Source: Actinobacteria bacterium UBA3120 (GTDB lineage Bacteria; Actinomycetota; Actinomycetes; S36-B12). From it: a stretch of 13,442 bases of DNA. The stretch is taken from positions 828 through 14,269 of the forward strand of contig DEZY01000007.1 in assembly GCA_002365735.1 (NCBI GenBank), in the 5' to 3' direction. Every line of letters starts with the position of its first letter. Position 1 is the stretch's first letter. The position numbers were made by a program, and so were the translations under genes. Below are positions 7,419 to 13,442 of the stretch, piece by piece. The notes below the pieces were generated by a model. It had not been told where the DNA came from. It saw only the letters and a program-made list of their open reading frames with translations, and ran no database searches.

Positions 7419-8464
7419 GTTTTTTCTGGCGTTACTTTCACGGGCCCAGTGTCGTCGGCTTCGTGGGTGGATGCTTTATTGATCTGATTCACATGCGAGA
7501 CGATCCCTCCAATGAGCGCTATCTGCGCGGTCATATCTGCTCCCCGCACCGCTTGGTGGGCTGCGGTAACCCCAATACTTTGCGTGGGGTCATCGGTCGC
7601 CAAATTTGTTGCAGCCAGTTCCAGTAAGTCTGCAAGCGGTGAGAGCGCTGCCTGTGGAATTTGGGTGTTCAGATTCGAGCGGGTTGCACTGCGAAGGTCG
7701 TTGGCAATATTGAGCACCCGAGCACTCATCACTTGGTTAGCTCGTAGTAATTCCTTAAGTGAACTCAAATCAACACTGTTAATCCGCGGACTCCACTTGG
7801 AATGCTTTGCCAAGTCTTCGTATTGCACAGAAAGCCCCAAAACTTGATTGCGCAACTCAACCGCTTGGTCATGCCAAGCAGCAGCATCTTCGGTGGTCGG
7901 TTCACCTCGAAGGTCACGTGCAATCCGGGCTAGTACTTCGGCCAATTGAATTTGAATGGCGTTCAAACCGGCGGCGAGTTTTTGGGTGTCGCGCGTGGGA
8001 GAGGCGAGGAAAGATGCAAAGAGGGCGAAGAGCGCACCAATCATGACGCCGGTGAATCGCTCGATAGCTATCTCGGTCGTCAGATGTGAGCCAACAACCA
8101 AAATCACCGTAACGGCCAAACTGGCAGCGACCGCCGGGGATTCATGCGGAATGCTGTATTGCATTACCCGCGCCATAACAAAACTCAAAGCAACCAGAAG
8201 CAGGATCACAACCGCGCTGCTACCAATCACTGAAACAATTGCGAGTGCGACTGCAGCACCAACAAGTGCACCGAGTAATTGGATAAAGATTTCCTTTGTT
8301 GCGTGGTGAAAAGCCACTCTCGTTGCAATAACGGCGGTGATTGCGGCCGGTACTGGCGCGGCGTAAGGAATTGCATCACTGACCAAGTAGGCAAAAAATG
8401 CGGCCAAGGATGTGAACACGGCCAACCGAAAATAGGTGGTGGGTTTAAAGCGGTGTGAACTCAC
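7415..8464 (-). CDS. FUSC / aromatic acid exporter (ArAE_1) family membrane protein
   Basis: About 349 residues. The N-terminal half (to about residue 160) contains six hydrophobic segments, with VPAAITAVIATRVAFHHATK and an IPHESPAVAASLAV loop typical of FUSC/ArAE_1-like proteins. The rest is a soluble, mostly helical cytoplasmic domain with a lysine- and aspartate-rich tail. Relatives are proposed efflux proteins for aromatic acids or other small molecules; the substrate here is unknown. The start is uncertain. GTG at 8464 is preferred because GATACT (8476-8471) lies 6 nt upstream. An in-frame TTG at 8485 would add 7 residues, and neither has a clear ribosome site. It lies 20-42 nt after thiQ on the same strand with no visible terminator, so it may be the last gene of the thiamine operon. 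It converges with and overlaps the peroxiredoxin gene by 4 nt. Confidence 0.85.
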   Translation of the reverse strand: MSSHRFKPTTYFRLAVFTSLAAFFAYLVSDAIPYAAPVPAAITAVIATRVAFHHATKEIFIQLLGALVGAAVALAIVSVIGSSAVVILLLVALSFVMARVMQYSIPHESPAVAASLAVTVILVVGSHLTTEIAIERFTGVMIGALFALFASFLASPTRDTQKLAAGLNAIQIQLAEVLARIARDLRGEPTTEDAAAWHDQAVELRNQVLGLSVQYEDLAKHSKWSPRINSVDLSSLKELLRANQVMSARVLNIANDLRSATRSNLNTQIPQAALSPLADLLELAATNLATDDPTQSIGVTAAHQAVRGADMTAQIALIGGIVSHVNQINKASTHEADDTGPVKVTPEKT

Positions 8465-8506
8465 TCCCGCAGTATCGCAGGGCAAGTAGCAATGAGGCCT
8501 CAGCCG

Positions 8507-9133
8507 CTACCAAGTCAAGGTGCGGGTGGCCAGCAGTTGCGCTTCGCCGTGGTCATGTGTGACGTGGATCGTGGGGATCTTTTCGAGGCCGACCAGGTTC
8601 TTCACGTCGGCCAATAGCCGCATCCGGGTCGGTGAATCTAAGGCACTGTAGGGCTCATCTAGGAGAAGGACCGCAGGTTTCGCTGCGATCGCGCGCGCCA
8701 ACGCAACTCGACCGGCTTGCCCCCCGGAGAGCTCCCACGTCTTCTGATTGACAATATTTCCCAGCCCCACCCAGTCGAGTAGTTCCTGGGAACGGGCGCG
8801 CGCCTCGTCTCGTGATTGGCCACTCGCCCGAAGTGAGTAGCCAATATTGTCGATCACAGATAAGTGTGGGAAGAGCAGTGGATCTTGAAAGACCAATCCA
8901 ATATTTCGCTTGTGGATTGGCACGTCATTTAAGCACCGATCACCCGAATATATTTCCCCTCGCAGGGGAAGTGTGACCCCAGCCAGGGTGCTCAACAGAG
9001 TGGACTTCCCACAGCCACTTTCACCCACAACCACCAAGATTTCCCCGGGGCCAACCTCAAAATTTAACGGTTGTGTGAGTGGGGTTTCGTAGCCGATAAC
9101 CAAGTCGCGGGCACGTAGCCCGGCATCGCTCAT
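8507..9133 (-). CDS. thiQ: Thiamine ABC transporter ATP-binding protein
   Basis: ATPase that powers thiamine uptake, on the cytoplasmic face of the membrane. 208 residues, slightly shorter than E. coli ThiQ, with only a short tail after the H-loop. Walker A is GESGCGKST (37-45), the Q-loop glutamine is Gln83 in FQDPLLFPHL, the signature is LSGGQ (135-139), Walker B is VLLLDE (155-160), the D-loop is SALD, and the switch histidine is His193 in VTHD. All catalytic elements are intact. Its ATG overlaps the thiP stop by 4 nt (ATGA), a sign of translational coupling. The thiamine assignment relies on the riboswitch and the ThiB/ThiP neighbours, since the ATPase alone could not be told from iron or spermidine relatives. 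Confidence 0.93.
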   Translation of the reverse strand: MSDAGLRARDLVIGYETPLTQPLNFEVGPGEILVVVGESGCGKSTLLSTLAGVTLPLRGEIYSGDRCLNDVPIHKRNIGLVFQDPLLFPHLSVIDNIGYSLRASGQSRDEARARSQELLDWVGLGNIVNQKTWELSGGQAGRVALARAIAAKPAVLLLDEPYSALDSPTRMRLLADVKNLVGLEKIPTIHVTHDHGEAQLLATRTLTW

Positions 9134-10728
9134 GTGAACACCCGCCGTGATGCAATGCGGTCAACAACCAGTAATAGCGACATGGTCATCACAACCAGAA
9201 TCACGCTGAGAACGGCCGCGGTAGCAAATGCCGACTCACCGGGTTTACTCAGAAGGCGTGCGATTTGAACGGGAACAGTTGGGGAATCGGTCCGAGACAA
9301 AAGGGTTGCGGCGCCGAACTCGCCGAGTGAGACCGCTGCTGCTAAGCCGCCGGCTGCCAACATGACGCCGCTAAACACGGTGCCAAATGCGGTCCACCAA
9401 GCCCGCAAAGGGCCTGCGCCCAAACTGAGTGCAACGAAATATCTGCGGGGATCAACCGTACGCAAACTCGGCGTGGCCATCGCGACCACAATCGGCACGG
9501 CAATGAGCGCGTGGGTGATCGGAATCAATGCGCCAGTTCCCCGTAAGTCAAGTGACCCGCGTGAGAACGCAAGCAGGATCCCCAGGCCCAGAGTGACCGC
9601 TGAAACCCCGAGGGGAATTAATGCCAATGTTGCCACGATTGCCTTCCTGCTCATCACAGCGATGGCAATGGCTCCGCCCAAGATTGCCGCGATTACTGAG
9701 GTAAACAATGCCAGACCCACTGAACGGCCGAGGGCTTCCAGCGGTGACCCAATGCGCGCATTGTCAAAATCGGATAAACCGGACCACCAGCCGGTGGTGA
9801 GACCGCCCGAACTTGAGATCGATGCCCAAAAGATGCTCGCAATTGGGGCTAGCACGAGAGTAACGGCTACCAGGCAAGTGGCGGTAACGACGAATGCGGC
9901 CTGGGGGCCACGAACGCGTGCCCGTTCAAGAATTATTTTTGTCCTCGGTTCATGGCGACTCACCCGTGCTGAAATCACAAACACCAAACCCACGACAATC
10001 AGTTGCAAAATTGCCGCGGCAAGCGCGGTTGGGAAATCAAGGAGCACCGAAGTTGATCGCAGGAGAACTTGCTCAAGTGTTCGCGTCCCGGAGCCATCGC
10101 CCAGAACAACAACAATGCCAAGGGAACTAAACGAGAAAATGAACACTACGGCGGAAGCCAACACGATTGAGTTTCGAAGTGCGGGCAGCGTGATCGTTGA
10201 GAAAATCCGCATGGGGCCTGCGCCCAGCGTGGCGGCGGTTACTTCCATGCGCCGATCCAGGGTGGACCATTGGGCCCCGACCAGCCGAACGACAACTGCG
10301 ATATTGATGTAAGCGTGGGCGATCACGACAAGGAGAAGTCCGTTAGGAATCGAGTCACTAAATAGCGATCTAAACCCGAGCGCAACAACCACTGTTGGTA
10401 GCACGAAGGGGATGGTCACCAACGCAAGTATGAACCCGCGCCCAAGGAATTGGTAGGTAAATAACACTCGAGCGATCGGGATACCAATCAGTAAAGAAAG
10501 TCCCACGCTCAGCATTGCTTGCACACTTGCCAGCAACACCACCTGCCAAAGAGTCGAGGCCAATAGTGCATTCACTGTGTCGGCAGTCCATGCGGTTGCT
10601 GTCAGCCGAATGAGCGGGTACACCAAGAAAACAAGCAGCAGGACCGCCGGAATAACCCACAGCCGCTTGAGACTGCGGGGTAAATGCGAAGCTAGAGTCC
10701 CGCTCAGCGGTTCATCACCGTTCCCCAA
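9130..10728 (-). CDS. thiP: Thiamine ABC transporter permease, fused two-domain type
   Basis: 532-residue inner-membrane permease made of two tandem MetI-like domains, the organisation and length of ThiP (E. coli 536 residues). The two EAA-type coupling loops are at about 162-181 (EVTAATLGAGPMRIFSTITLP) and 431-452 (VALSLGAGPLRAWW). About twelve hydrophobic segments are visible, the first at 22-42. The start is TTG at 10728: an in-frame stop lies two codons upstream and no ATG or GTG occurs in the next 20 codons. It overlaps the 3' end of thiB by 25 nt and has no good ribosome site, so translation probably depends on coupling to thiB. FbpB-type iron permeases share this fold; the riboswitch favours thiamine. 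Confidence 0.92.
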   Translation of the reverse strand: MGNGDEPLSGTLASHLPRSLKRLWVIPAVLLLVFLVYPLIRLTATAWTADTVNALLASTLWQVVLLASVQAMLSVGLSLLIGIPIARVLFTYQFLGRGFILALVTIPFVLPTVVVALGFRSLFSDSIPNGLLLVVIAHAYINIAVVVRLVGAQWSTLDRRMEVTAATLGAGPMRIFSTITLPALRNSIVLASAVVFIFSFSSLGIVVVLGDGSGTRTLEQVLLRSTSVLLDFPTALAAAILQLIVVGLVFVISARVSRHEPRTKIILERARVRGPQAAFVVTATCLVAVTLVLAPIASIFWASISSSGGLTTGWWSGLSDFDNARIGSPLEALGRSVGLALFTSVIAAILGGAIAIAVMSRKAIVATLALIPLGVSAVTLGLGILLAFSRGSLDLRGTGALIPITHALIAVPIVVAMATPSLRTVDPRRYFVALSLGAGPLRAWWTAFGTVFSGVMLAAGGLAAAVSLGEFGAATLLSRTDSPTVPVQIARLLSKPGESAFATAAVLSVILVVMTMSLLLVVDRIASRRVFT

Positions 10729-11756
10729 GTGTCAAGCAGTGAAGCGAGCTGCTCACTTACTTGAGCAGGCGGCAAGGAGGTGCTGTTGGCGATCACGGGC
10801 GTGAAGTCAGAGAAAACCTCTGGCAAGGTGGCATCGGCCCGAACCGGGTAGACAAACATGTTCAAAGGAATGTCCTCTTGGACTTTGCGAGAGAGCATTG
10901 CATCGATTACGGCTTGAGCCCCAGCGGAGTTTTCGGCTCCCGCGAGAACGCCGGCGTACTCCACCTGCCGGTAGCAGGAATCAGGGAGAACCGAAGTTGA
11001 TGGCTCGCTGACGCTCGCATCTTCTGCAAAAACTATTTCAGCTGCCGGGCTCGTTGCATAAGAAACGACAAGCGGGCGATCGCCACCGGAAGGAGTGAAC
11101 TGGGTGTAGTAGGCGTCGGTCCAGGAACCAGCAACCGCGACACCCCCATCCCGCAGTGCTTCCCAGTAGGACGGCCACTCGTCACCAAAACGCGCGACCG
11201 TGGCTAGGAGAAAAGCGAGACCGGGTGATGAAGTTGCCGGGTCTTGGACAACGAGCAGATTGGCGACTTCGGGTAGTTGCTCAAGATTCGCCGGCACCGA
11301 CGTTCCTTCTTGTGCAAACCACGTGTCGTCAATATTGATACACACATCACCAAAATCAATTGGTGTGAGCAGACCACCTTGGGTGTCTTGGATGAACTGT
11401 GGCAAGGCACTGGCCAGCTCAGGGGAGGTGTACGCCTCAAAAACATTTTCGTCGGTGGCTCGTAGCGCCAGTGTGTTGTCGATTCCAAAAAGCAGATCAG
11501 CGGTGGGTTGACCGGCAGCCAGAATCGCGCTGGCGGTAAGCGTGCCCGCATCACCGGTTGACGTGATTTCTAGGTCGATCCCTTGCTCGAGTAGATCCTC
11601 AACAAAAGATGGAGAGAGCACAAATGATTCGTGCGTGATCATGCGCACGGTGTTCAAGTCGGGCGCCGATTGCACCCCAGAGTTTGAGTCGGTTGAACTC
11701 GAGCAGGCAGTCAATGCGATCGCACCGGACATGATTACAGCAATAAAACGGAACAT
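10704..11756 (-). CDS. thiB: Thiamine-binding lipoprotein of the ABC transporter
   Basis: Substrate-binding protein that delivers thiamine to ThiPQ from outside the cytoplasmic membrane. About 350 residues. MFRFIAVIMSGAIALTAC is a lipoprotein signal with lipobox LTAC (15-18), so it is anchored by Cys18. The mature part has the ThiB hallmark TADLLFGIDNTLAL and the VRMITHESF opening strand, as in E. coli ThiB. The ATG at 11756 is preferred over an in-frame GTG at 11762, because GAGGGAG ends 5 nt upstream of the ATG and would overlap the GTG. It is the first gene of thiBPQ and directly follows the TPP riboswitch, whose 3' end contains this ribosome site, so thiamine surplus should shut it down. 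Confidence 0.93.
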   Translation of the reverse strand: MFRFIAVIMSGAIALTACSSSTDSNSGVQSAPDLNTVRMITHESFVLSPSFVEDLLEQGIDLEITSTGDAGTLTASAILAAGQPTADLLFGIDNTLALRATDENVFEAYTSPELASALPQFIQDTQGGLLTPIDFGDVCINIDDTWFAQEGTSVPANLEQLPEVANLLVVQDPATSSPGLAFLLATVARFGDEWPSYWEALRDGGVAVAGSWTDAYYTQFTPSGGDRPLVVSYATSPAAEIVFAEDASVSEPSTSVLPDSCYRQVEYAGVLAGAENSAGAQAVIDAMLSRKVQEDIPLNMFVYPVRADATLPEVFSDFTPVIANSTSLPPAQVSEQLASLLDTWGTVMNR

Positions 11757-11763
11757 TTCCACT

Positions 11764-11853
11764 CCCTCGCGCTGGCATTACCCAGATCAGGTTTTGTGGG
11801 TAAGCAGTGGCCACTGCCCTCTCAGCCCGCTGATCCCGCGAGCTCCCCAAGGT
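11764..11853 (-). promoter_or_regulatory. TPP riboswitch (THI box)
   Basis: The minus strand carries the hallmark THI-box parts in order. CTTGGGGAGC is followed by a stem AGCTCGC/GCGGGCT, then CTGAGA (11825-11820). A variable hairpin GCAGTGGCCACTGC follows, then ACCTGATCTGGGTAATGCCA (to about 11772) and GCG...GAGGGA. It senses thiamine diphosphate. It ends 8 nt before the thiB start and its last conserved bases form the thiB ribosome site (11768-11762), pointing to control of translation rather than termination; no terminator hairpin with a U-run is present. The closing P1 helix is short or unclear by eye. Confidence 0.95.
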
Positions 11854-11859
11854 AAATAT

Positions 11860-11889
11860 AGGTTAGCACTCCATCTGATTTTCGGCGAA
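11860..11889 (-). promoter_or_regulatory. Candidate promoter of the thiBPQ operon
   Basis: On the minus strand, TTCGCC (11889-11884) and an extended -10, TGC TAACCT (-10 at 11865-11860), are 18 nt apart. Transcription would begin within a few bases of the riboswitch 5' end, as expected for its promoter. The -35 match is weak. Confidence 0.5.
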
Positions 11890-11916
11890 CGGAGCGTATT
11901 GGCCCGGTTTCTGTTC

Positions 11917-11922
11917 TAAGAT
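11917..11922 (+). promoter_or_regulatory. Candidate -10 element for a leaderless GMC oxidoreductase transcript
   Basis: TAAGAT ends 6 nt before the GTG at 11929 and no ribosome site precedes that codon. This fits a leaderless mRNA. No clear -35 element at the usual distance was seen. Confidence 0.4.
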
Positions 11923-11928
11923 TTTACC

Positions 11929-13442
11929 GTGCCGATAAAGCAGCAAAGTCCCGACTTTGATGTGGCAATTATTGGCTCGGGTTTTGGTGGCTCGGTATCG
12001 GCCTTGCGGTTGAGCGAAAAGGGATATTCGGTCGCAGTGTGCGAGGCAGGTCGGCGTTTCACCGAAGAGAATTACGCAAAGAACTCGTGGGATCTCAAGA
12101 ATTTTCTATGGGCTCCAGAGCTGGGATTCTTTGGGATCCAAAGAATCCATGTGCTCAAAGGAGTCACCATTCTTGCTGGCGCAGGTGTTGGCGGTGGCAG
12201 TTTGGTGTACGCAAACACACTTTATGTTCCCGGCGACTCCTTTTTCCAAGATCCGCAGTGGGGTGAGATCACTGACTGGAAAGAAGAGCTGGCACCTTTT
12301 TACGACCAAGCCCAACGCATGTTGGGAGTGACCCAAAACCCCACCACGACCCCATCAGACCTGGTCATGAAAGAAATCGCCGAAGACATGGGGGTTGGCG
12401 CGACTTTTCGGCTCACCCCTGTGGGAGTTTTTTTTGGTGAAGGTCGGGGAAAGAAGTCCCCGGATCCTTATTTCGGTGGAGTCGGTCCCGCACGCGCGGG
12501 TTGCATTGAATGCGGTGAATGCATGACCGGCTGTCGCTACAACGCGAAAAATACGTTGCCCAAGAACTACCTTGGCTTGGCTGAGGCAGCTGGCGCCACG
12601 GTTATGCCGATGTCGACCGTGTACAAAGTTGAACCGATGCCGCAGGGTGGTTACCGGATTTCGGTGCGTAAAACTGGAACGAAAAGCGAGAGCAGTTTCA
12701 CTGCAAGCGAAGTCGTCTTTGCTGCCGGCACCTACAACACCCAGAAACTCTTGCATCGCATGAAAGATGACGCAGTGCTTCCCCACCTTTCATCGAAATT
12801 GGGCACACTCTCGCGAACCAACTCCGAGTCAATCTTGGGAGCCGTGTCTAACACATTTACCACCGACTTCACCGAAGGTGTTGCCATCACCTCGAGTTTT
12901 TTCCCGGATCCGCAGACCCACGTTGAACCGGTCCGCTACGGAAAAGGTTCCAACTCAATGGGCTTGTTGCAAACGATCATGACTACACCGCAACCGGGTA
13001 AGAAGCGTTGGGCGATCTGGATCAAGGAGATGCTTAAAAATCCTAAAGACGTTGCCTTGGCGCTTAACGTTAAATCCTGGAGTGAGCGAAGTGTAATCTC
13101 CTTGGTCATGCAAACTGTGGACAACTCGTTAACACTCAAAGGTAAGCGGAACCGTTTTGGTCGTTGGTCACTGGGCACCGTGGCCTCGGAATCCACCCCT
13201 GCTCCGACCTACATCCCGGTTGCCCAAGACGTGGTTGAACGCGCTGCGCAGATCATCGACGGTCGACCTGGGGGAAGTATTTTTGAAAGTTTCGATGCCG
13301 CACTGACCGCGCACTTTGTGGGAGGTTGCGTTATTGGCAGTGACAGTGCAAGTGGAGTCATTGACGGGTATCACCGGGTGTTCGGGCATGTGGGTCTTCA
13401 TGTGGTGGACGGTTCGGCCATCACGGCAAACTTGGGTGTAAA
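11929..13442 (+). CDS. GMC family flavin oxidoreductase (cholesterol-oxidase-like), 3' end beyond window
   Basis: FAD-dependent alcohol oxidoreductase of the glucose-methanol-choline family, closest in pattern to the M. tuberculosis ChoD type. 504 codons are visible and the frame is open at the right edge. The Rossmann FAD motif is DVAIIGSGFGGS (11-22), with CEAGR (38-42) ending the second strand. VTILAGAGVGGGSLVYAN is the second FAD contact. A cysteine cluster, CIECGECMTGC (192-202), is followed by YNAKNT. The C-terminal active-site region has HFVGGCVIG (462-470) and VVDGSAITANLGV, which normally continues NPS within a few residues, so only the last 20-60 residues are probably missing. The true substrate may be a sterol or another secondary alcohol and cannot be told from sequence. 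The GTG start gives the expected N-terminus. It diverges from the thiamine operon. Confidence 0.93.
   Translation, partial: MPIKQQSPDFDVAIIGSGFGGSVSALRLSEKGYSVAVCEAGRRFTEENYAKNSWDLKNFLWAPELGFFGIQRIHVLKGVTILAGAGVGGGSLVYANTLYVPGDSFFQDPQWGEITDWKEELAPFYDQAQRMLGVTQNPTTTPSDLVMKEIAEDMGVGATFRLTPVGVFFGEGRGKKSPDPYFGGVGPARAGCIECGECMTGCRYNAKNTLPKNYLGLAEAAGATVMPMSTVYKVEPMPQGGYRISVRKTGTKSESSFTASEVVFAAGTYNTQKLLHRMKDDAVLPHLSSKLGTLSRTNSESILGAVSNTFTTDFTEGVAITSSFFPDPQTHVEPVRYGKGSNSMGLLQTIMTTPQPGKKRWAIWIKEMLKNPKDVALALNVKSWSERSVISLVMQTVDNSLTLKGKRNRFGRWSLGTVASESTPAPTYIPVAQDVVERAAQIIDGRPGGSIFESFDAALTAHFVGGCVIGSDSASGVIDGYHRVFGHVGLHVVDGSAITANLGV

Noticed and set aside
7392..7425. Possible intrinsic terminator at the end of the peroxiredoxin gene: GCGGCC/GGCTGC stem then six T.
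   Set aside because: The stem has six pairs including a wobble, and the T-run begins 11 nt after it, too far for a standard terminator.
9362..10312. 316-codon plus-strand ORF opposite thiP.
   Set aside because: Rich in Arg, Thr, Ala and Pro with no domain pattern. It is the antisense shadow of a well-supported two-domain permease.
12355..12786. 143-codon minus-strand ORF inside the GMC gene.
   Set aside because: No family resemblance, and the sense frame carries continuous GMC motifs.
1..13442. Search for a mobile element, CRISPR array, defence island, tRNA or rRNA.
   Set aside because: No direct-repeat arrays, transposase or integrase motifs, terminal inverted repeats or RNA-gene signatures were seen; gene content is ordinary core metabolism and transport.

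Overview
The window looks like chromosomal DNA of an actinomycete (Actinomycetota). The evidence is a DUF3052 gene, an AhpE-type peroxiredoxin, a homodimeric-type pyruvate dehydrogenase E1, a PucR-type FasR-like regulator beside fabD, frequent GTG/TTG starts and several apparently leaderless genes. GC content is moderate by eye. A small-genome, possibly aquatic member of Microbacteriaceae or a neighbouring group is my guess, not a demonstrated placement. From memory, the order ahpE - DUF3052 - (divergent) aceE - PucR regulator - fabD matches the Mycobacterium tuberculosis Rv2238c-Rv2243 neighbourhood, so this is a conserved core region rather than an island.

Layout. Positions 1-6284 form a minus-strand unit read right to left: aceE (6284-3552), a ferritin-like/VIT1 fusion (3549-2407), a FasR-like regulator (2397-1225), then fabD (1122 to the left edge). 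The first two gaps are 2 and 9 nt. The 102-nt gap before fabD holds a 17-bp palindrome that is a good operator candidate. FabD runs past its normal end into a biotinyl/lipoyl-like domain with Arg at the attachment-Lys position. A 245-nt divergent region (6285-6529) separates aceE from plus-strand DUF3052 (6530-6946) and the AhpE-like peroxiredoxin (6957-7418). It contains two mutually exclusive hairpins in the aceE leader and a 27-codon leader ORF that ends inside the DUF3052 start.

Positions 7415-11853 are a second minus-strand unit: TPP riboswitch, thiB, thiP, thiQ and an FUSC/aromatic-acid-exporter-like membrane protein. The genes overlap or nearly touch. The last one converges on the peroxiredoxin gene with a 4-nt overlap. 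From 11929 to the right edge, a plus-strand GMC oxidoreductase of the cholesterol-oxidase-like type begins with what looks like a leaderless promoter; its last residues lie outside the window.

How the genes fit together. AceE makes acetyl groups from pyruvate using TPP. FabD and its regulator act at the entry to fatty acid synthesis, which consumes acetyl-/malonyl-CoA. The riboswitch-controlled ThiBPQ system imports thiamine, the precursor of the AceE cofactor. The ferritin-VIT1 protein and the peroxiredoxin suggest metal and peroxide handling next to this central-metabolism block. I found no rRNA, tRNA, CRISPR array, insertion sequence or phage gene. The novelty is in domain fusions, leaders and small regulatory structures rather than in a new defence or mobile system.
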